Shown here one piece after another: positions 1 to 6,622 of a DNA stretch of 13,955 nt. The stretch comes from Gemmatimonadota bacterium (lineage in GTDB: Bacteria; Gemmatimonadota; Gemmatimonadetes; Gemmatimonadales; Gemmatimonadaceae). The first letter of the stretch is position 1; each line of letters opens with the position of its first letter. A program made the position numbers and the translations under genes. Under the pieces are notes generated by a model. It had not been told where the DNA came from, made no database searches, and saw only the letters and a list, made by a program, of their open reading frames with translations. The DNA is taken from assembly GCA_029884515.1 (NCBI GenBank), contig JAOUHR010000013.1, forward strand, positions 1 to 13,955, read 5' to 3'.

Positions 1-402
1 GTAGTCCTGCGTGGGATAGTTCCTTGCCGTGTTCGGCAGCGTCGCCGCGTCCGCGAGTCGCCAGGAGTCGGTGAGCGTGGTCGGGGCGGCCGCGTTGATG
101 TCGCGGGCGCCGGGGTCGCTCGTGTCCACCGCGAGCAGGTTCGCGTTGAATGCGATCGCCATGGGTCCCGCGAGCACCAGGAGCGGCTGCCCAGGCACCG
201 CGCTGGCGAGGCGGAGGTCGTGGTCCACCGCGCGCTGTGCGTAGCGCGCCAACTGGTCCGCGTCGAGCCGCCCTGCGCTCACGCCGAGGGCCCGCGTCTG
301 GGCGCGCACGAAGGGGAGCGTGATGGCGAAGACCGCGAGCGTCAGCGCCATCGCCACCAGGATCTCGACGAGCGAGAACCCGGGCCGCGCGCGCCGGATC
401 AC
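1..402 (-). CDS. PilW-like minor pseudopilin, partial (3' end beyond window)
   Basis: This is the N-terminal 134 codons of a type IV pilin-like protein; the rest lies beyond the left edge. I see a short basic leader, MIRRARPG, followed by the processing site and a hydrophobic helix starting FSLVEILVAM. Gly is at -1, Phe at +1 and Glu at +5, the classic class III signal cut and N-methylated by prepilin peptidase. After the helix come an Arg/Gln/Asp-rich amphipathic stretch and a region typical of PilW/PilX-like minor pilins. The start is GTG at 402-400, whose GTGA overlaps the TGA stop of the preceding pilV-like gene by 4 nt, so the two are probably translationally coupled. Family knowledge places such proteins in the inner membrane, priming assembly of a type IV pilus or type II-like pseudopilus. 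The exact subfamily is uncertain because the C-terminus is missing. Confidence 0.75.
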   Translation of the reverse strand, partial: MIRRARPGFSLVEILVAMALTLAVFAITLPFVRAQTRALGVSAGRLDADQLARYAQRAVDHDLRLASAVPGQPLLVLAGPMAIAFNANLLAVDTSDPGARDINAAAPTTLTDSWRLADAATLPNTARNYPTQDY

Positions 403-818
403 GGGAACGCGGCGATGATGGTGGTCTTCGCGACGGGCTTCGCGAGCTCGGCCGAGCTCACCGTCACGGAGACGGTCACGAAGTCGGTGCTGTCGTTGGT
501 CGTGCGCGCGGCCCGGGTGACCCGCGTGTAGCCCTCGTATCCGGTCATCGGGGGATTCGCCCCGGCCGTCGCGCTCGTCTCGGTGGTGTTGTCGAAGGTC
601 GCGACGAGCGTGCCGTACGCCGGATGCCCGCGCACCGCCTCGATCCGCGCCGTGGCGAGGTCGCTGGCGATGGTGAGGTACGCCGCGTTGCGCGACGCCC
701 GCGTGAAGCTCTGCCCGAACCGCGAGAGGGCGAGCATCACGCCCGAGAGGATCACGATCGCGAACATCACCTCGATGATCGTCATCCCGGGGCGGGCCCG
801 GGGGCGCGGGACTTTCAT
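399..818 (-). CDS. PilV-like minor pseudopilin
   Basis: A 139-residue prepilin-type protein. The leader MKVPRPRARPG ends in Gly at the cleavage site and is followed by MTIIEVMFAIVILSGVMLAL, so the mature chain starts with Met rather than Phe and keeps Glu at +5. The 20-odd residue hydrophobic helix, the Arg-containing amphipathic helix after it (about residues 33-60) and the beta-rich C-terminal half match the PilV/GspI type. Family knowledge suggests a minor subunit of a type IV pilus or pseudopilus, cut by PilD-type peptidase at the inner membrane. Its stop overlaps the start of the PilW-like gene by 4 nt. Upstream (819-986) lies a region shared with the divergent regulator gene. I see no strong Shine-Dalgarno in front of the ATG. 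PilV versus a GspI-like pseudopilin cannot be settled here. Confidence 0.8.
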   Translation of the reverse strand: MKVPRPRARPGMTIIEVMFAIVILSGVMLALSRFGQSFTRASRNAAYLTIASDLATARIEAVRGHPAYGTLVATFDNTTETSATAGANPPMTGYEGYTRVTRAARTTNDSTDFVTVSVTVSSAELAKPVAKTTIIAAFP

Positions 819-888
819 ATGGGACGGAAGTTACGGACGCGGGGATGAGGAGGAGGAGCCAAGGGGAAGACGCAGGGCCGCTGCCGCC

Positions 889-903
889 TGTCACATCGTG
901 ACA
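889..903. repeat. 15-bp inverted repeat upstream of the AraC-type regulator
   Basis: The sequence TGTCACATCGTGACA is a perfect 6-bp inverted repeat with a 3-bp centre. It lies in the 168-bp gap between the divergent pilV-like and regulator genes. Its right arm also contains GTGACA, five of six bases of a -35 hexamer, but no convincing -10 follows at normal spacing. It is a plausible operator for a dimeric regulator. No protein can be assigned, and a repeat this short can occur by chance. Confidence 0.35.
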
Positions 904-978
904 TTCGGGAGCCTCCCGCGTCTTCTACGTTGAGGGTACGCCGCAGGACGCGTGCCCTCCGTACCCTCCATCACATCG
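891..978 (+). promoter_or_regulatory. Paired TCACATCG octamers in front of the regulator
   Basis: The octamer TCACATCG occurs at 891-898, inside the inverted repeat, and again at 971-978, exactly 80 bp downstream, where it abuts the ribosome-binding site of the regulator gene. Directly repeated half-sites around the own promoter are common for AraC-family autoregulators. Binding here is inference from position only. Confidence 0.25.
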
Positions 979-981
979 AGG
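978..981 (+). promoter_or_regulatory. Shine-Dalgarno GAGG supporting the GTG start of the regulator
   Basis: GAGG lies 5 nt before GTG 987. Neither the upstream TTG at 930 nor the downstream ATG at 1005 has a comparable site, so this motif decides the chosen start. Confidence 0.5.
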
Positions 982-986
982 CACCC

Positions 987-1751
987 GTGGCCGCCATCGC
1001 CACCATGCTCCCCGATCCACGCACGCTCCAGCGGGTGAACGCCGCGGTGCAGGGCGAACACCGGCTCGTGCATTGCCGCGACTGGACCGAACTCGAAGCC
1101 GCCTGCCAGGACGACGAAGTGACGCTGGCGATCATCGACCTCTTCGCCGACGGCAGCAGCCACTTCGACGTGGTGCGGCGGCTCAAGATGCGGGCGGAAC
1201 GCCTGACGATGGTGGCGTACGTCACCCTCACCCCGGACCGCGCCCGTGACCTGTTCGACGCCGGTCGCGCGGGGTTCGATGGTCTCCTGCTGGCCGGTCA
1301 GGACGACACGCCCGCCGCCTTTCGGGCCGTGCTCGAACGCGCCACCGCGCGTGGCGTCGCCCAGCTCATCCGCCCCCGCCTCGCCGACCAGCCGGCGCTC
1401 GTCCGCGACGCGGTGATGGTCGCCGTGACCCGCGCGCACCTGAGGCTCACGTCGCACCGCCTCGCGGAGATCTGCGGTGTCTCCAAGCGCGCCCTGCTCT
1501 CCGGGCTCGACTCGGGCGGGTTCCCGCCCCCGCAGAAGCTCCTTGCCTGGGGCCGCCTGATCGTCGCGTCGCAGATGCTCGAGGATCCCGAGCGCGCCGC
1601 GGACGCCGTCGCGCGACTCCTCGACTTCCCCTCGGGCTCGGCCTTCCGCAACACCTGCCAGCGCTACCTCGGCGCCACGCCGCAGGAGATCCGCGCCAAC
1701 GGCGGCGCCGCCTGGGCGGTCGGCAAGTTCTTCAAGGCGGTCGCCCCGTAG
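987..1751 (+). CDS. AraC-family regulator with degenerate receiver-like domain
   Basis: A 254-residue transcription regulator. The C-terminal part carries an AraC-type double helix-turn-helix. The first HTH is about residues 154-186 (LAEICGVSKRALL) and the second about 202-236, ending FRNTCQRYLGATPQEIR, which matches the family pattern F-R-x-x-G-x-T-P-x-x-x-R. The N-terminal 120 residues look like a worn response-regulator receiver. Asp51 in LAIIDLF sits at the phospho-acceptor strand, and MVAYVTLTPD and GFDGLLLAGQDD resemble later receiver strands. The acidic pair near the N-terminus and the conserved Lys are not evident, so phosphorylation is doubtful. I chose GTG 987 because of the GAGG in front of it; ATG 1005 is the main alternative. 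The gene lies opposite to and between pseudopilin genes, so it may control them. Target and signal are unknown. Confidence 0.75.
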   Translation: MAAIATMLPDPRTLQRVNAAVQGEHRLVHCRDWTELEAACQDDEVTLAIIDLFADGSSHFDVVRRLKMRAERLTMVAYVTLTPDRARDLFDAGRAGFDGLLLAGQDDTPAAFRAVLERATARGVAQLIRPRLADQPALVRDAVMVAVTRAHLRLTSHRLAEICGVSKRALLSGLDSGGFPPPQKLLAWGRLIVASQMLEDPERAADAVARLLDFPSGSAFRNTCQRYLGATPQEIRANGGAAWAVGKFFKAVAP

Positions 1752-1762
1752 TCGTCACCGGG

Positions 1763-1781
1763 GACGCCGTGGGGCGGCGTC
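1763..1781. terminator. Hairpin between convergent regulator and fimT-like genes
   Basis: GACGCCG and CGGCGTC form a perfect 7-bp GC-rich stem with a 5-nt loop. It lies between the stop of the regulator (1751) and the stop of the FimT-like gene (1783), where a bidirectional terminator is expected. There is no T-run on either side, so it is not a classic intrinsic terminator. Confidence 0.45.
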
Positions 1782-1782
1782 G

Positions 1783-2349
1783 CTAGCTGTCGCGCTTCCG
1801 CCAGACACCGCCGCCGCGCGACCAGAACCCGGTGCGCGCCGTCGCGCCCACGATCGTCATCGCGCGGAAGTCCTCGGGCAGGTTCCGCGGCGACCCGACG
1901 TACACCACCACGTCGCCCGAGAGCGAGCCGTTCGCCTCGATCCGGATGGCGAGCTGGAGCGGATTCCCCGTCGCGACCACGCCCGGCCCGGTCATGTACG
2001 CCGGCGCCACCCCGTCGATGGTCGTCGGCGGCGCCTGGAACTCCGCGCCGTCCGCGAGCGGCCGGTACCGCACGCTGTCGCTCGCGTCCATGATGCCGTT
2101 GTTGTTGTAGTCCTGCAGGATGCGCACGCGGTCCTCGGTCGCGTCGAACATCACCTGCACGGTGACGTTCTTGGTGATCGCGGTCTGCTGCGCACCGATC
2201 ACGACGTTCTGCAGGAGCCGCACGTTCGCGTCCATCCGGTAGCCCCAGTAGCTGACGCGCGTGACCGCGAACCCGACGACGAGGCCCATGAGGGCCATCA
2301 CCATCAGGATCTCGATCAGCGTGAAGGCGCGACGTCGGCGGGCTGGCAT
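1783..2349 (-). CDS. GspH/FimT-like pseudopilin
   Basis: A 188-residue prepilin-type protein. The leader MPARRRRA is followed by FTLIEILMVMALMGLVVGFA, a textbook class III signal and transmembrane helix with Phe at +1 and Glu at +5. The residue at -1 is Ala instead of the usual Gly, so processing may be slower. The beta-rich C-terminal part has the GspH/FimT pattern: after the helix, a NVRLLQNVVIGAQQTAI helix and then strands such as VQVMFDATEDRVRI. Near residue 78 QDYNNNGIMDASD is an Asp/Asn-rich turn resembling a calcium-binding or dockerin-like loop. The ATG at 2349 is chosen because it gives the right leader length; AGAGG lies immediately before it, closer than usual. It probably belongs with the PilV/PilW-like genes at 1-818, from which it is separated by the inverted regulator gene. 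Confidence 0.85.
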   Translation of the reverse strand: MPARRRRAFTLIEILMVMALMGLVVGFAVTRVSYWGYRMDANVRLLQNVVIGAQQTAITKNVTVQVMFDATEDRVRILQDYNNNGIMDASDSVRYRPLADGAEFQAPPTTIDGVAPAYMTGPGVVATGNPLQLAIRIEANGSLSGDVVVYVGSPRNLPEDFRAMTIVGATARTGFWSRGGGVWRKRDS

Positions 2350-2357
2350 ACCTCTAG

Positions 2358-2391
2358 GTAACGCGCGGCCCTCGCGTCGCGTAACGCGTGG
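2358..2391. repeat. 11-bp direct repeat in the fimT-like/coaE divergent gap
   Basis: GTAACGCGCGG at 2358-2368 and GTAACGCGTGG at 2381-2391 match in 10 of 11 positions and start 23 bp apart, roughly two helical turns. They fill most of the 57-bp gap between two divergent genes, so they could be a regulator site. The function is unknown. Confidence 0.3.
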
Positions 2392-2394
2392 GCG

Positions 2395-2400
2395 TACGAT
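2395..2400 (+). promoter_or_regulatory. Possible -10 element of coaE (leaderless arrangement)
   Basis: TACGAT matches four of six bases of the -10 consensus and ends 6 nt before ATG 2407, which would place transcription start at or next to the start codon. There is no Shine-Dalgarno before that ATG, consistent with a leaderless message, and no clear -35 hexamer. Confidence 0.25.
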
Positions 2401-2406
2401 TCGCCG

Positions 2407-3018
2407 ATGCTCATGGTCGGCCTCACCGGCAACATCGCCGCGGGCAAGTCCGCGGTCGCCGATCGCCTCGCCGCACTTGGCGTGACGGTGATCGACGCCG
2501 ACGTGCTCGCGCGCGAGGCGGTGCGGCCGGGCACCCGCGCGCTCCGGCGCATCGTCGACCGGTGGGGCGTGCAGGTGCTCGCCGCCGACGGATCCCTCGA
2601 CCGCGCCGCGCTCCGCCGCATCGTCTTCGCGGACGCCAGCGAGCGCGCGGCGCTCGACGCGATCGTGCATCCCGAGGTCGCGCGCCTGCGCGAGGCGCAC
2701 GTGGCCGACGCGCGGGCGCGCGGCGACCGGCTCGTGGTCTGTGACATCCCGCTGCTCTTCGAGACGGGGCTCGAGTCACGGATGGACCGCGTGGTGCTGG
2801 TGGATGCGCCGCACGAGGTCCGCCTTCGGCGCCTCGTGCGCGACCGCGGACTCAGCGAAGCCGAGGCCGGCGCGATGATGGCCGCGCAGATGTCGGCCGA
2901 GCGGAAGCGGCGCGGCGCGCACCACGTCATCGAGAACGATGGCGCGCTCGCCGACCTCGACGCGAAGGTCGCCGCGCTGCACGCCGCGCTCGTGCGCGAG
3001 GCCGCCGCGCGCGCTTGA
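2407..3018 (+). CDS. coaE: Dephospho-CoA kinase
   Basis: This enzyme phosphorylates the 3'-hydroxyl of dephospho-CoA with ATP, the last step of coenzyme A synthesis in the cytoplasm. The 203 residues match the usual family length of about 200. The N-terminal P-loop is GLTGNIAAGKS (residues 5-15), a variant of the common GLTGGIGSGKS. VIDADVLAREAV (about 32-43) is the conserved CoA-site segment. CDIPLLFETGLE (about 116-127) and VVLVDAP follow, and the lid region has MMAAQMSAERKRRGAHHVIEN. The start is ATG 2407; ATG 2413 is an equally good choice two codons later. No Shine-Dalgarno is evident. It is divergent from the fimT-like gene and lies 75 nt before gcvH, separated from it by a hairpin, so cotranscription with gcvH is uncertain. 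Confidence 0.95.
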   Translation: MLMVGLTGNIAAGKSAVADRLAALGVTVIDADVLAREAVRPGTRALRRIVDRWGVQVLAADGSLDRAALRRIVFADASERAALDAIVHPEVARLREAHVADARARGDRLVVCDIPLLFETGLESRMDRVVLVDAPHEVRLRRLVRDRGLSEAEAGAMMAAQMSAERKRRGAHHVIENDGALADLDAKVAALHAALVREAAARA

Positions 3019-3043
3019 CCCCCACCGACGTGCCGGGTAGCCT
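3015..3043 (+). promoter_or_regulatory. Possible promoter of gcvH
   Basis: TTGACC at 3015-3020 matches five of six bases of the -35 consensus. It is followed after exactly 17 bp by TAGCCT at 3038-3043, a weaker -10 match of three bases. This would start transcription near 3050 and leave a leader of about 45 nt with a good Shine-Dalgarno. The -35 overlaps the end of coaE. Prediction by eye only. Confidence 0.3.
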
Positions 3044-3054
3044 TCCGGCACGTC
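3027..3054. terminator. Perfect 10-bp hairpin between coaE and gcvH
   Basis: GACGTGCCGG (3027-3036) and CCGGCACGTC (3045-3054) pair perfectly around an 8-nt loop, just after the coaE stop. It could end coaE transcription, although no T-run follows. It also overlaps the spacer and -10 of the possible gcvH promoter, so an operator role is an alternative. Confidence 0.45.
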
Positions 3055-3083
3055 GAGCAGCCGCCCCCATCCCCGATCACGAC

Positions 3084-3087
3084 GGAG
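3084..3087 (+). promoter_or_regulatory. Shine-Dalgarno GGAG of gcvH
   Basis: GGAG lies 6 nt before the GTG start at 3094 and supports that non-ATG start. Confidence 0.55.
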
Positions 3088-3093
3088 TCGCGC

Positions 3094-3480
3094 GTGTCGT
3101 CCATCCCGCAGGATCTCCTCTACACCACCGATCACGAGTACGTGAAGAAGACCGCCGACCCCGCGGTCGTGCTCGTGGGGATCACCGACTACGCGCAGGG
3201 CGAGCTCGGCGACATCGTCTACCTCGAGATGCCCGCCGTGGGCAAGAAGTTCGGCGCGCACGACGTCTTCGGCACCATCGAGGCCGTGAAGGCCGTCTCG
3301 GAACTCTTCTCCCCGCTCGCCGGCGAGGTGGTGGAGGTCAACAAGAAGCTCGACGGCGAACCGGCGCTCGTGAACACGGACCCGTACGGCGACGGCTGGA
3401 TGGTGAAGCTCACGGTGGACCCCAAGGCGCTCGCCGGCCTGCTCGACGCCGCCGGCTACAAGCAGCACCTCGGGGAGTAG
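3094..3480 (+). CDS. gcvH: Glycine cleavage system H protein (lipoyl carrier)
   Basis: GcvH carries the lipoyl arm that takes the aminomethyl group from the P protein and passes it to the T and L proteins during glycine breakdown. The 128-residue length is typical. The lipoylation site is GTIEAVKAVSE with Lys66 as the acceptor, preceded by GITDYAQGELGDIVYLEMP, a hallmark of the family. NTDPYGDGWMVKL (about 95-107) is the conserved C-terminal strand motif. The start is GTG, with GGAG 6 nt upstream. The gene ends one base from the stop of gcvP on the other strand. The LipM/LplA-like gene downstream of gcvP is a plausible modifier of Lys66. Confidence 0.97.
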   Translation: MSSIPQDLLYTTDHEYVKKTADPAVVLVGITDYAQGELGDIVYLEMPAVGKKFGAHDVFGTIEAVKAVSELFSPLAGEVVEVNKKLDGEPALVNTDPYGDGWMVKLTVDPKALAGLLDAAGYKQHLGE

Positions 3481-3481
3481 G

Positions 3482-6358
3482 TCAGACCGAGGCGTACTCC
3501 TCGATCGGCGGGCAGGAACAGACGAGGTTGCGGTCGCCATACGCGCTCTCCACGCGTCCCACCGCAGGCCAGAACTTCCGCTCCCGCACCCAGGCCAACG
3601 GGAATGCCGCCCGCTCGCGCGAGTAGCCGCGCGACCAGTCGTCGCTGAGCACCACCTCGAGCGTGTGCGGGGCGTGCTGCAGCGGATTGTCCTCGCGGGA
3701 GAGCACCCCGCGCTCGATGTCGCGCGCCTCCTCGCGGATCGCGAGCATCGCCTCGCAGAAGCGGTCCAACTCGGCCTTCGACTCCGACTCCGTCGGCTCG
3801 ATCATGAGGGTCCCCGCCACGGGGAAGCTCACGGTGGGCGCGTGGAAGCCATAGTCCATCAGGCGCTTCGCGATGTCCTCCACCTCCACCCCGGCGGACG
3901 CCTTGAGCGGCCGCGTGTCGATGATGCACTCGTGCGCCACGCGACCGTTCTTCCCCTTGTAGAGCACCTCGTAGTGCCCCCGGAGCTGGTGCGCCACGTA
4001 GTTCGCGTTCAGGATCGCGAGCTTGGTCGCCTCGGTGAGGCCGGTGCCGCCCATCATGTCGATGTACATCATCGAGATCGGGAGGATGCTCGCGCTCCCC
4101 CAGGGAGCCGCGGAGACCGCGCCGATGCCCTGTGCGCCCCCGGTCGGCACCACACTGTGCGACGGGAGGAACGGAGCGAGGTGCGCCGCCACGCCGATCG
4201 GGCCCATCCCGGGACCGCCGCCGCCGTGTGGGATGCAGAAGGTCTTGTGGAGGTTCAGGTGGCAGACGTCGCCGCCGATGTCGCCCGGCCGGCTGAGCCC
4301 GACCATCGCGTTCATGTTCGCGCCGTCGAGGTACACCTGCCCGCCGTGCTCGTGGATGATGGCGCAGACGTCCTTGATGCCCTCCTCGAACACGCCGTGC
4401 GTGCTCGGATAGGTCACCATCAGCGCCGCGAGATCCGCCGAGTGCTCCTCGGCCTTCGCTCGCAGGTCGGCCACGTCGATGTTGCCGTTGGCGTCGGTCT
4501 TCACCACCACCACCTGCATCCCCACCATGACCGCGCTGGCGGGGTTGGTACCGTGCGCCGACTGCGGGATCAGGCAGACCTTCCGGTGCCCCTGCCCGCG
4601 CGCCGCGTGGTAGGCGCGGATCACGAGCAGGCCGGCGTACTCGCCCTGCGAGCCGGCGTTCGGCTGGAGCGAGACGGCGGCGAAGCCGGTGATCTCCGCC
4701 AGCGCCTTCTCGAGGCGCGTGAACATCGACGCGTAGCCCTCGGCCTGGTCCACCGGCGCGAAGGGGTGCAGCCCGCCCACCTCGCGCCAGGTCACCGGGA
4801 ACATCTCCGCGCTCGCGTTCAGCTTCATGGTGCAGCTGCCGAGCGGGATCATCGAGTGCGTGAGCGAGAGGTCGCGCGACTCGAGCTTCCGCATGTACCG
4901 CAGCATCTCGGTCTCGCTGTGGTAGCGCGCGAACACCGGATGCGTGAGGTACGCCGAGGTGCGGGCGAACCGCTCGTCGTAGCGCGCATCGATCCCCTTG
5001 GCGAGCGCCTCGAGGTCCAGGCCGTGCGGCGCGCCGGCGTTGAAGGCGGTGAGGAGGTCGCCGACGTCGCCGACGGTGGTGTTCTCCCCCATCGAGACGC
5101 CGAGCGTCTTCGTGTTGATCACCCGCACGTTGATGCCAAGCTTGCCCGCTGCGCGCACGATCTTGCCTCGCTGGCGGTTCACGATCACCGTCACGGTGTC
5201 GAACAACACGCCCGGCTCCGGCGTGAGGCCCAGCGCGCGCAGCCCGGCGGCGAAGAGCTCCGCACGGTGGTGCACGCGCCGGGCGATCCGCGCGAGCCCC
5301 TCCGGCCCGTGCCAGACGGCGTACATCCCCGCCATCACGGCCAGCAGCACCTGAGCGGTGCAGACGTTCGACGTCGCCTTCTCGCGGCGGATGTGCTGCT
5401 CGCGCGTCTGGAGCGCCATGCGGAGCGCGGGCTTGCCGGACGAATCGCGCGAGACGCCGATGATCCGGCCGGCGATGTGCCGCTTGTGCTCGTCGCGCGT
5501 GGCGAAGAACGCCGCGTGCGGGCCGCCGTAGCCGTACGGCACGCCGAAGCGCTGCGAGTTGCCGACCGCCACGTCGGCGCCCCACTCGCCCGGCGGCGCG
5601 AGGAGCGTGAGCGCGAGCAGGTCGGTGGCGACGATCACGAGTCCGCCCACCGCGTGCACCCGCTCGCAGAGCGCCCGATGGTCCTCCACCGCGCCGAAGG
5701 TGTTCGGGTACTGGAGCAGCACGCCCGCCGTCTTCTTGTCGGGGCGCATCTTCTCGGGCGCCACCACCTTCACGGTCACGCCGCGCGCCTCGGCGCGCGC
5801 CGTCACCACCTCGATGGTCTGCGGATGGCAGTCCTTCGCCACGAGGAAGGTGTCGCGCCCGTCCGCGCCGACGAGCCCGTGCACCATCGTGACCGCCTCG
5901 GCGGCGGCCGTGCCTTCGTCGAGCAGCGACGCGTTCGCCACCGGCAGGCCGGTGAGGTCGCTCACGACGGTCTGGTAGTTGAGCAGCGCCTCGAGCCGAC
6001 CCTGCGCGATCTCCGCCTGGTAGGGCGTGTACGCGGTGTACCAGCCCGGATTCTCGAGGATGTTCCGCTGGATCACGGCGGGCGTGTGCGTGTCGTAGTA
6101 GCCCATGCCGATGAACGAGCGGCGGACCTCGTTGGCCGACATCTCGGCGCGAAAGGCCGCCAGCGCCTCCTGCTCGGACTGGGCGGCCGGCAGGGCGAGC
6201 GGACGGCGGAGCCGGATCGTCTCCGGGATGGTGGCGTCGATGAAGGCGTCGAGCGAGGAGTAGCCGAGCGCGGCGAGCATCTCACGCTGTTCGTCGGCCG
6301 AGGGACCGATGTGGCGCGAGACGAAGGTGTCGGGCTGGGGCTGACGGGAGGTGGTCAC
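3482..6358 (-). CDS. gcvP: Glycine dehydrogenase (decarboxylating), P protein
   Basis: This PLP enzyme decarboxylates glycine and loads the aminomethyl group onto lipoyl-GcvH. At 958 residues it is the one-chain form, as in E. coli, not the split GcvPA/GcvPB form. The N-terminus has [17 protein letters not shown] and the family segment ETIRLRRPL. The first half contains [20 protein letters not shown] and [13 protein letters not shown]. The second half has [12 protein letters not shown], then [20 protein letters not shown], in which Lys705 should form the Schiff base with PLP, close to Lys706 of E. coli. I chose GTG 6358 because AGGAG lies 8 nt before it and the protein then starts like its relatives. 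It is convergent with gcvH and divergent from the small membrane protein gene. gcvT is not in the window. Confidence 0.98.
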   Translation of the reverse strand: MTTSRQPQPDTFVSRHIGPSADEQREMLAALGYSSLDAFIDATIPETIRLRRPLALPAAQSEQEALAAFRAEMSANEVRRSFIGMGYYDTHTPAVIQRNILENPGWYTAYTPYQAEIAQGRLEALLNYQTVVSDLTGLPVANASLLDEGTAAAEAVTMVHGLVGADGRDTFLVAKDCHPQTIEVVTARAEARGVTVKVVAPEKMRPDKKTAGVLLQYPNTFGAVEDHRALCERVHAVGGLVIVATDLLALTLLAPPGEWGADVAVGNSQRFGVPYGYGGPHAAFFATRDEHKRHIAGRIIGVSRDSSGKPALRMALQTREQHIRREKATSNVCTAQVLLAVMAGMYAVWHGPEGLARIARRVHHRAELFAAGLRALGLTPEPGVLFDTVTVIVNRQRGKIVRAAGKLGINVRVINTKTLGVSMGENTTVGDVGDLLTAFNAGAPHGLDLEALAKGIDARYDERFARTSAYLTHPVFARYHSETEMLRYMRKLESRDLSLTHSMIPLGSCTMKLNASAEMFPVTWREVGGLHPFAPVDQAEGYASMFTRLEKALAEITGFAAVSLQPNAGSQGEYAGLLVIRAYHAARGQGHRKVCLIPQSAHGTNPASAVMVGMQVVVVKTDANGNIDVADLRAKAEEHSADLAALMVTYPSTHGVFEEGIKDVCAIIHEHGGQVYLDGANMNAMVGLSRPGDIGGDVCHLNLHKTFCIPHGGGGPGMGPIGVAAHLAPFLPSHSVVPTGGAQGIGAVSAAPWGSASILPISMMYIDMMGGTGLTEATKLAILNANYVAHQLRGHYEVLYKGKNGRVAHECIIDTRPLKASAGVEVEDIAKRLMDYGFHAPTVSFPVAGTLMIEPTESESKAELDRFCEAMLAIREEARDIERGVLSREDNPLQHAPHTLEVVLSDDWSRGYSRERAAFPLAWVRERKFWPAVGRVESAYGDRNLVCSCPPIEEYASV

Positions 6359-6366
6359 GGATCGGG

Positions 6367-6371
6367 CTCCT
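6367..6371 (-). promoter_or_regulatory. Shine-Dalgarno AGGAG of gcvP
   Basis: Read on the minus strand, AGGAG precedes the GTG at 6358 by 8 nt and fixes the gcvP start; the open frame continues further upstream but has no such site. Confidence 0.6.
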
Positions 6372-6453
6372 GAGGGGATGCGGCAGCGGGCGACAGCCAC
6401 GAAAACTACACGGGCGTGCTCGCACTCGTACATTCCCTCCCTCACCCGGAATC

Positions 6454-6458
6454 GGAGG
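6454..6458 (+). promoter_or_regulatory. Shine-Dalgarno GGAGG of the 52-residue gene
   Basis: A full GGAGG lies 5 nt before ATG 6464, one of the strongest ribosome-binding sites in the window. It supports the short frame as a real gene and rules out the earlier in-frame start at 6416. Confidence 0.6.
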
Positions 6459-6463
6459 CAGGG

Positions 6464-6622
6464 ATGTCCAGCACCCGCTATGAGGTGACGCGTGCCGGCG
6501 TGAGCTTCGGCTCCGCGCTGGCGATGGTGATCTCGTACACCGCGCACCACTCGATCCTCTGGGCGATGGTCCACGGGGTCTTCAGTTGGCTCTACGTCAT
6601 CTACTACGCGGTGACCCGCTGA
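6464..6622 (+). CDS. Small membrane protein of unknown function (52 aa)
   Basis: I recognise the general type, a short conserved bacterial protein, but not a function. After a polar start ([12 protein letters not shown]) comes a hydrophobic stretch [14 protein letters not shown] (about 12-25), then an AHHSILW turn with His28, His29 and Trp33, then a second hydrophobic stretch [14 protein letters not shown] (37-50). This suggests two short membrane segments or one bent hairpin. His and aromatic residues are unusually dense for so small a protein. The start is fixed by GGAGG 5 nt upstream. The gene is divergent from gcvP (105 nt apart), and its end overlaps the putative TTG start of the LipM/LplA-like gene by 37 nt, so the two are probably cotranscribed. 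A link to glycine cleavage or lipoylation is inference from position only. Confidence 0.7.
   Translation: MSSTRYEVTRAGVSFGSALAMVISYTAHHSILWAMVHGVFSWLYVIYYAVTR

Noticed and set aside
930..986. Upstream TTG start for the AraC-type regulator
   Set aside because: There is no ribosome-binding site before TTG 930, and the extra 19 residues are Arg-rich without similarity to a domain; GTG 987 has GAGG at good spacing.
2350..2700. N-terminal extension of the FimT-like protein
   Set aside because: It would run antisense into coaE and bury the prepilin leader in the middle of the protein.
3456..5585. A 709-codon minus-strand frame within gcvP
   Set aside because: Same strand but shifted frame of gcvP; Arg/Ala/Gly-rich with no recognisable domain.
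3665..6373. A 902-codon plus-strand open frame opposite gcvP
   Set aside because: It is the antisense of a highly conserved gene. Its translation is low-complexity His/Arg/Val/Ala-rich with no family motif, as expected from GC-rich third codon positions.
6359..6463. Promoters in the gcvP/small-protein divergent gap
   Set aside because: TACATT at 6429-6434 is a partial -10 for the plus strand, but no matching -35 is present and nothing convincing is seen for gcvP, so no feature is called.
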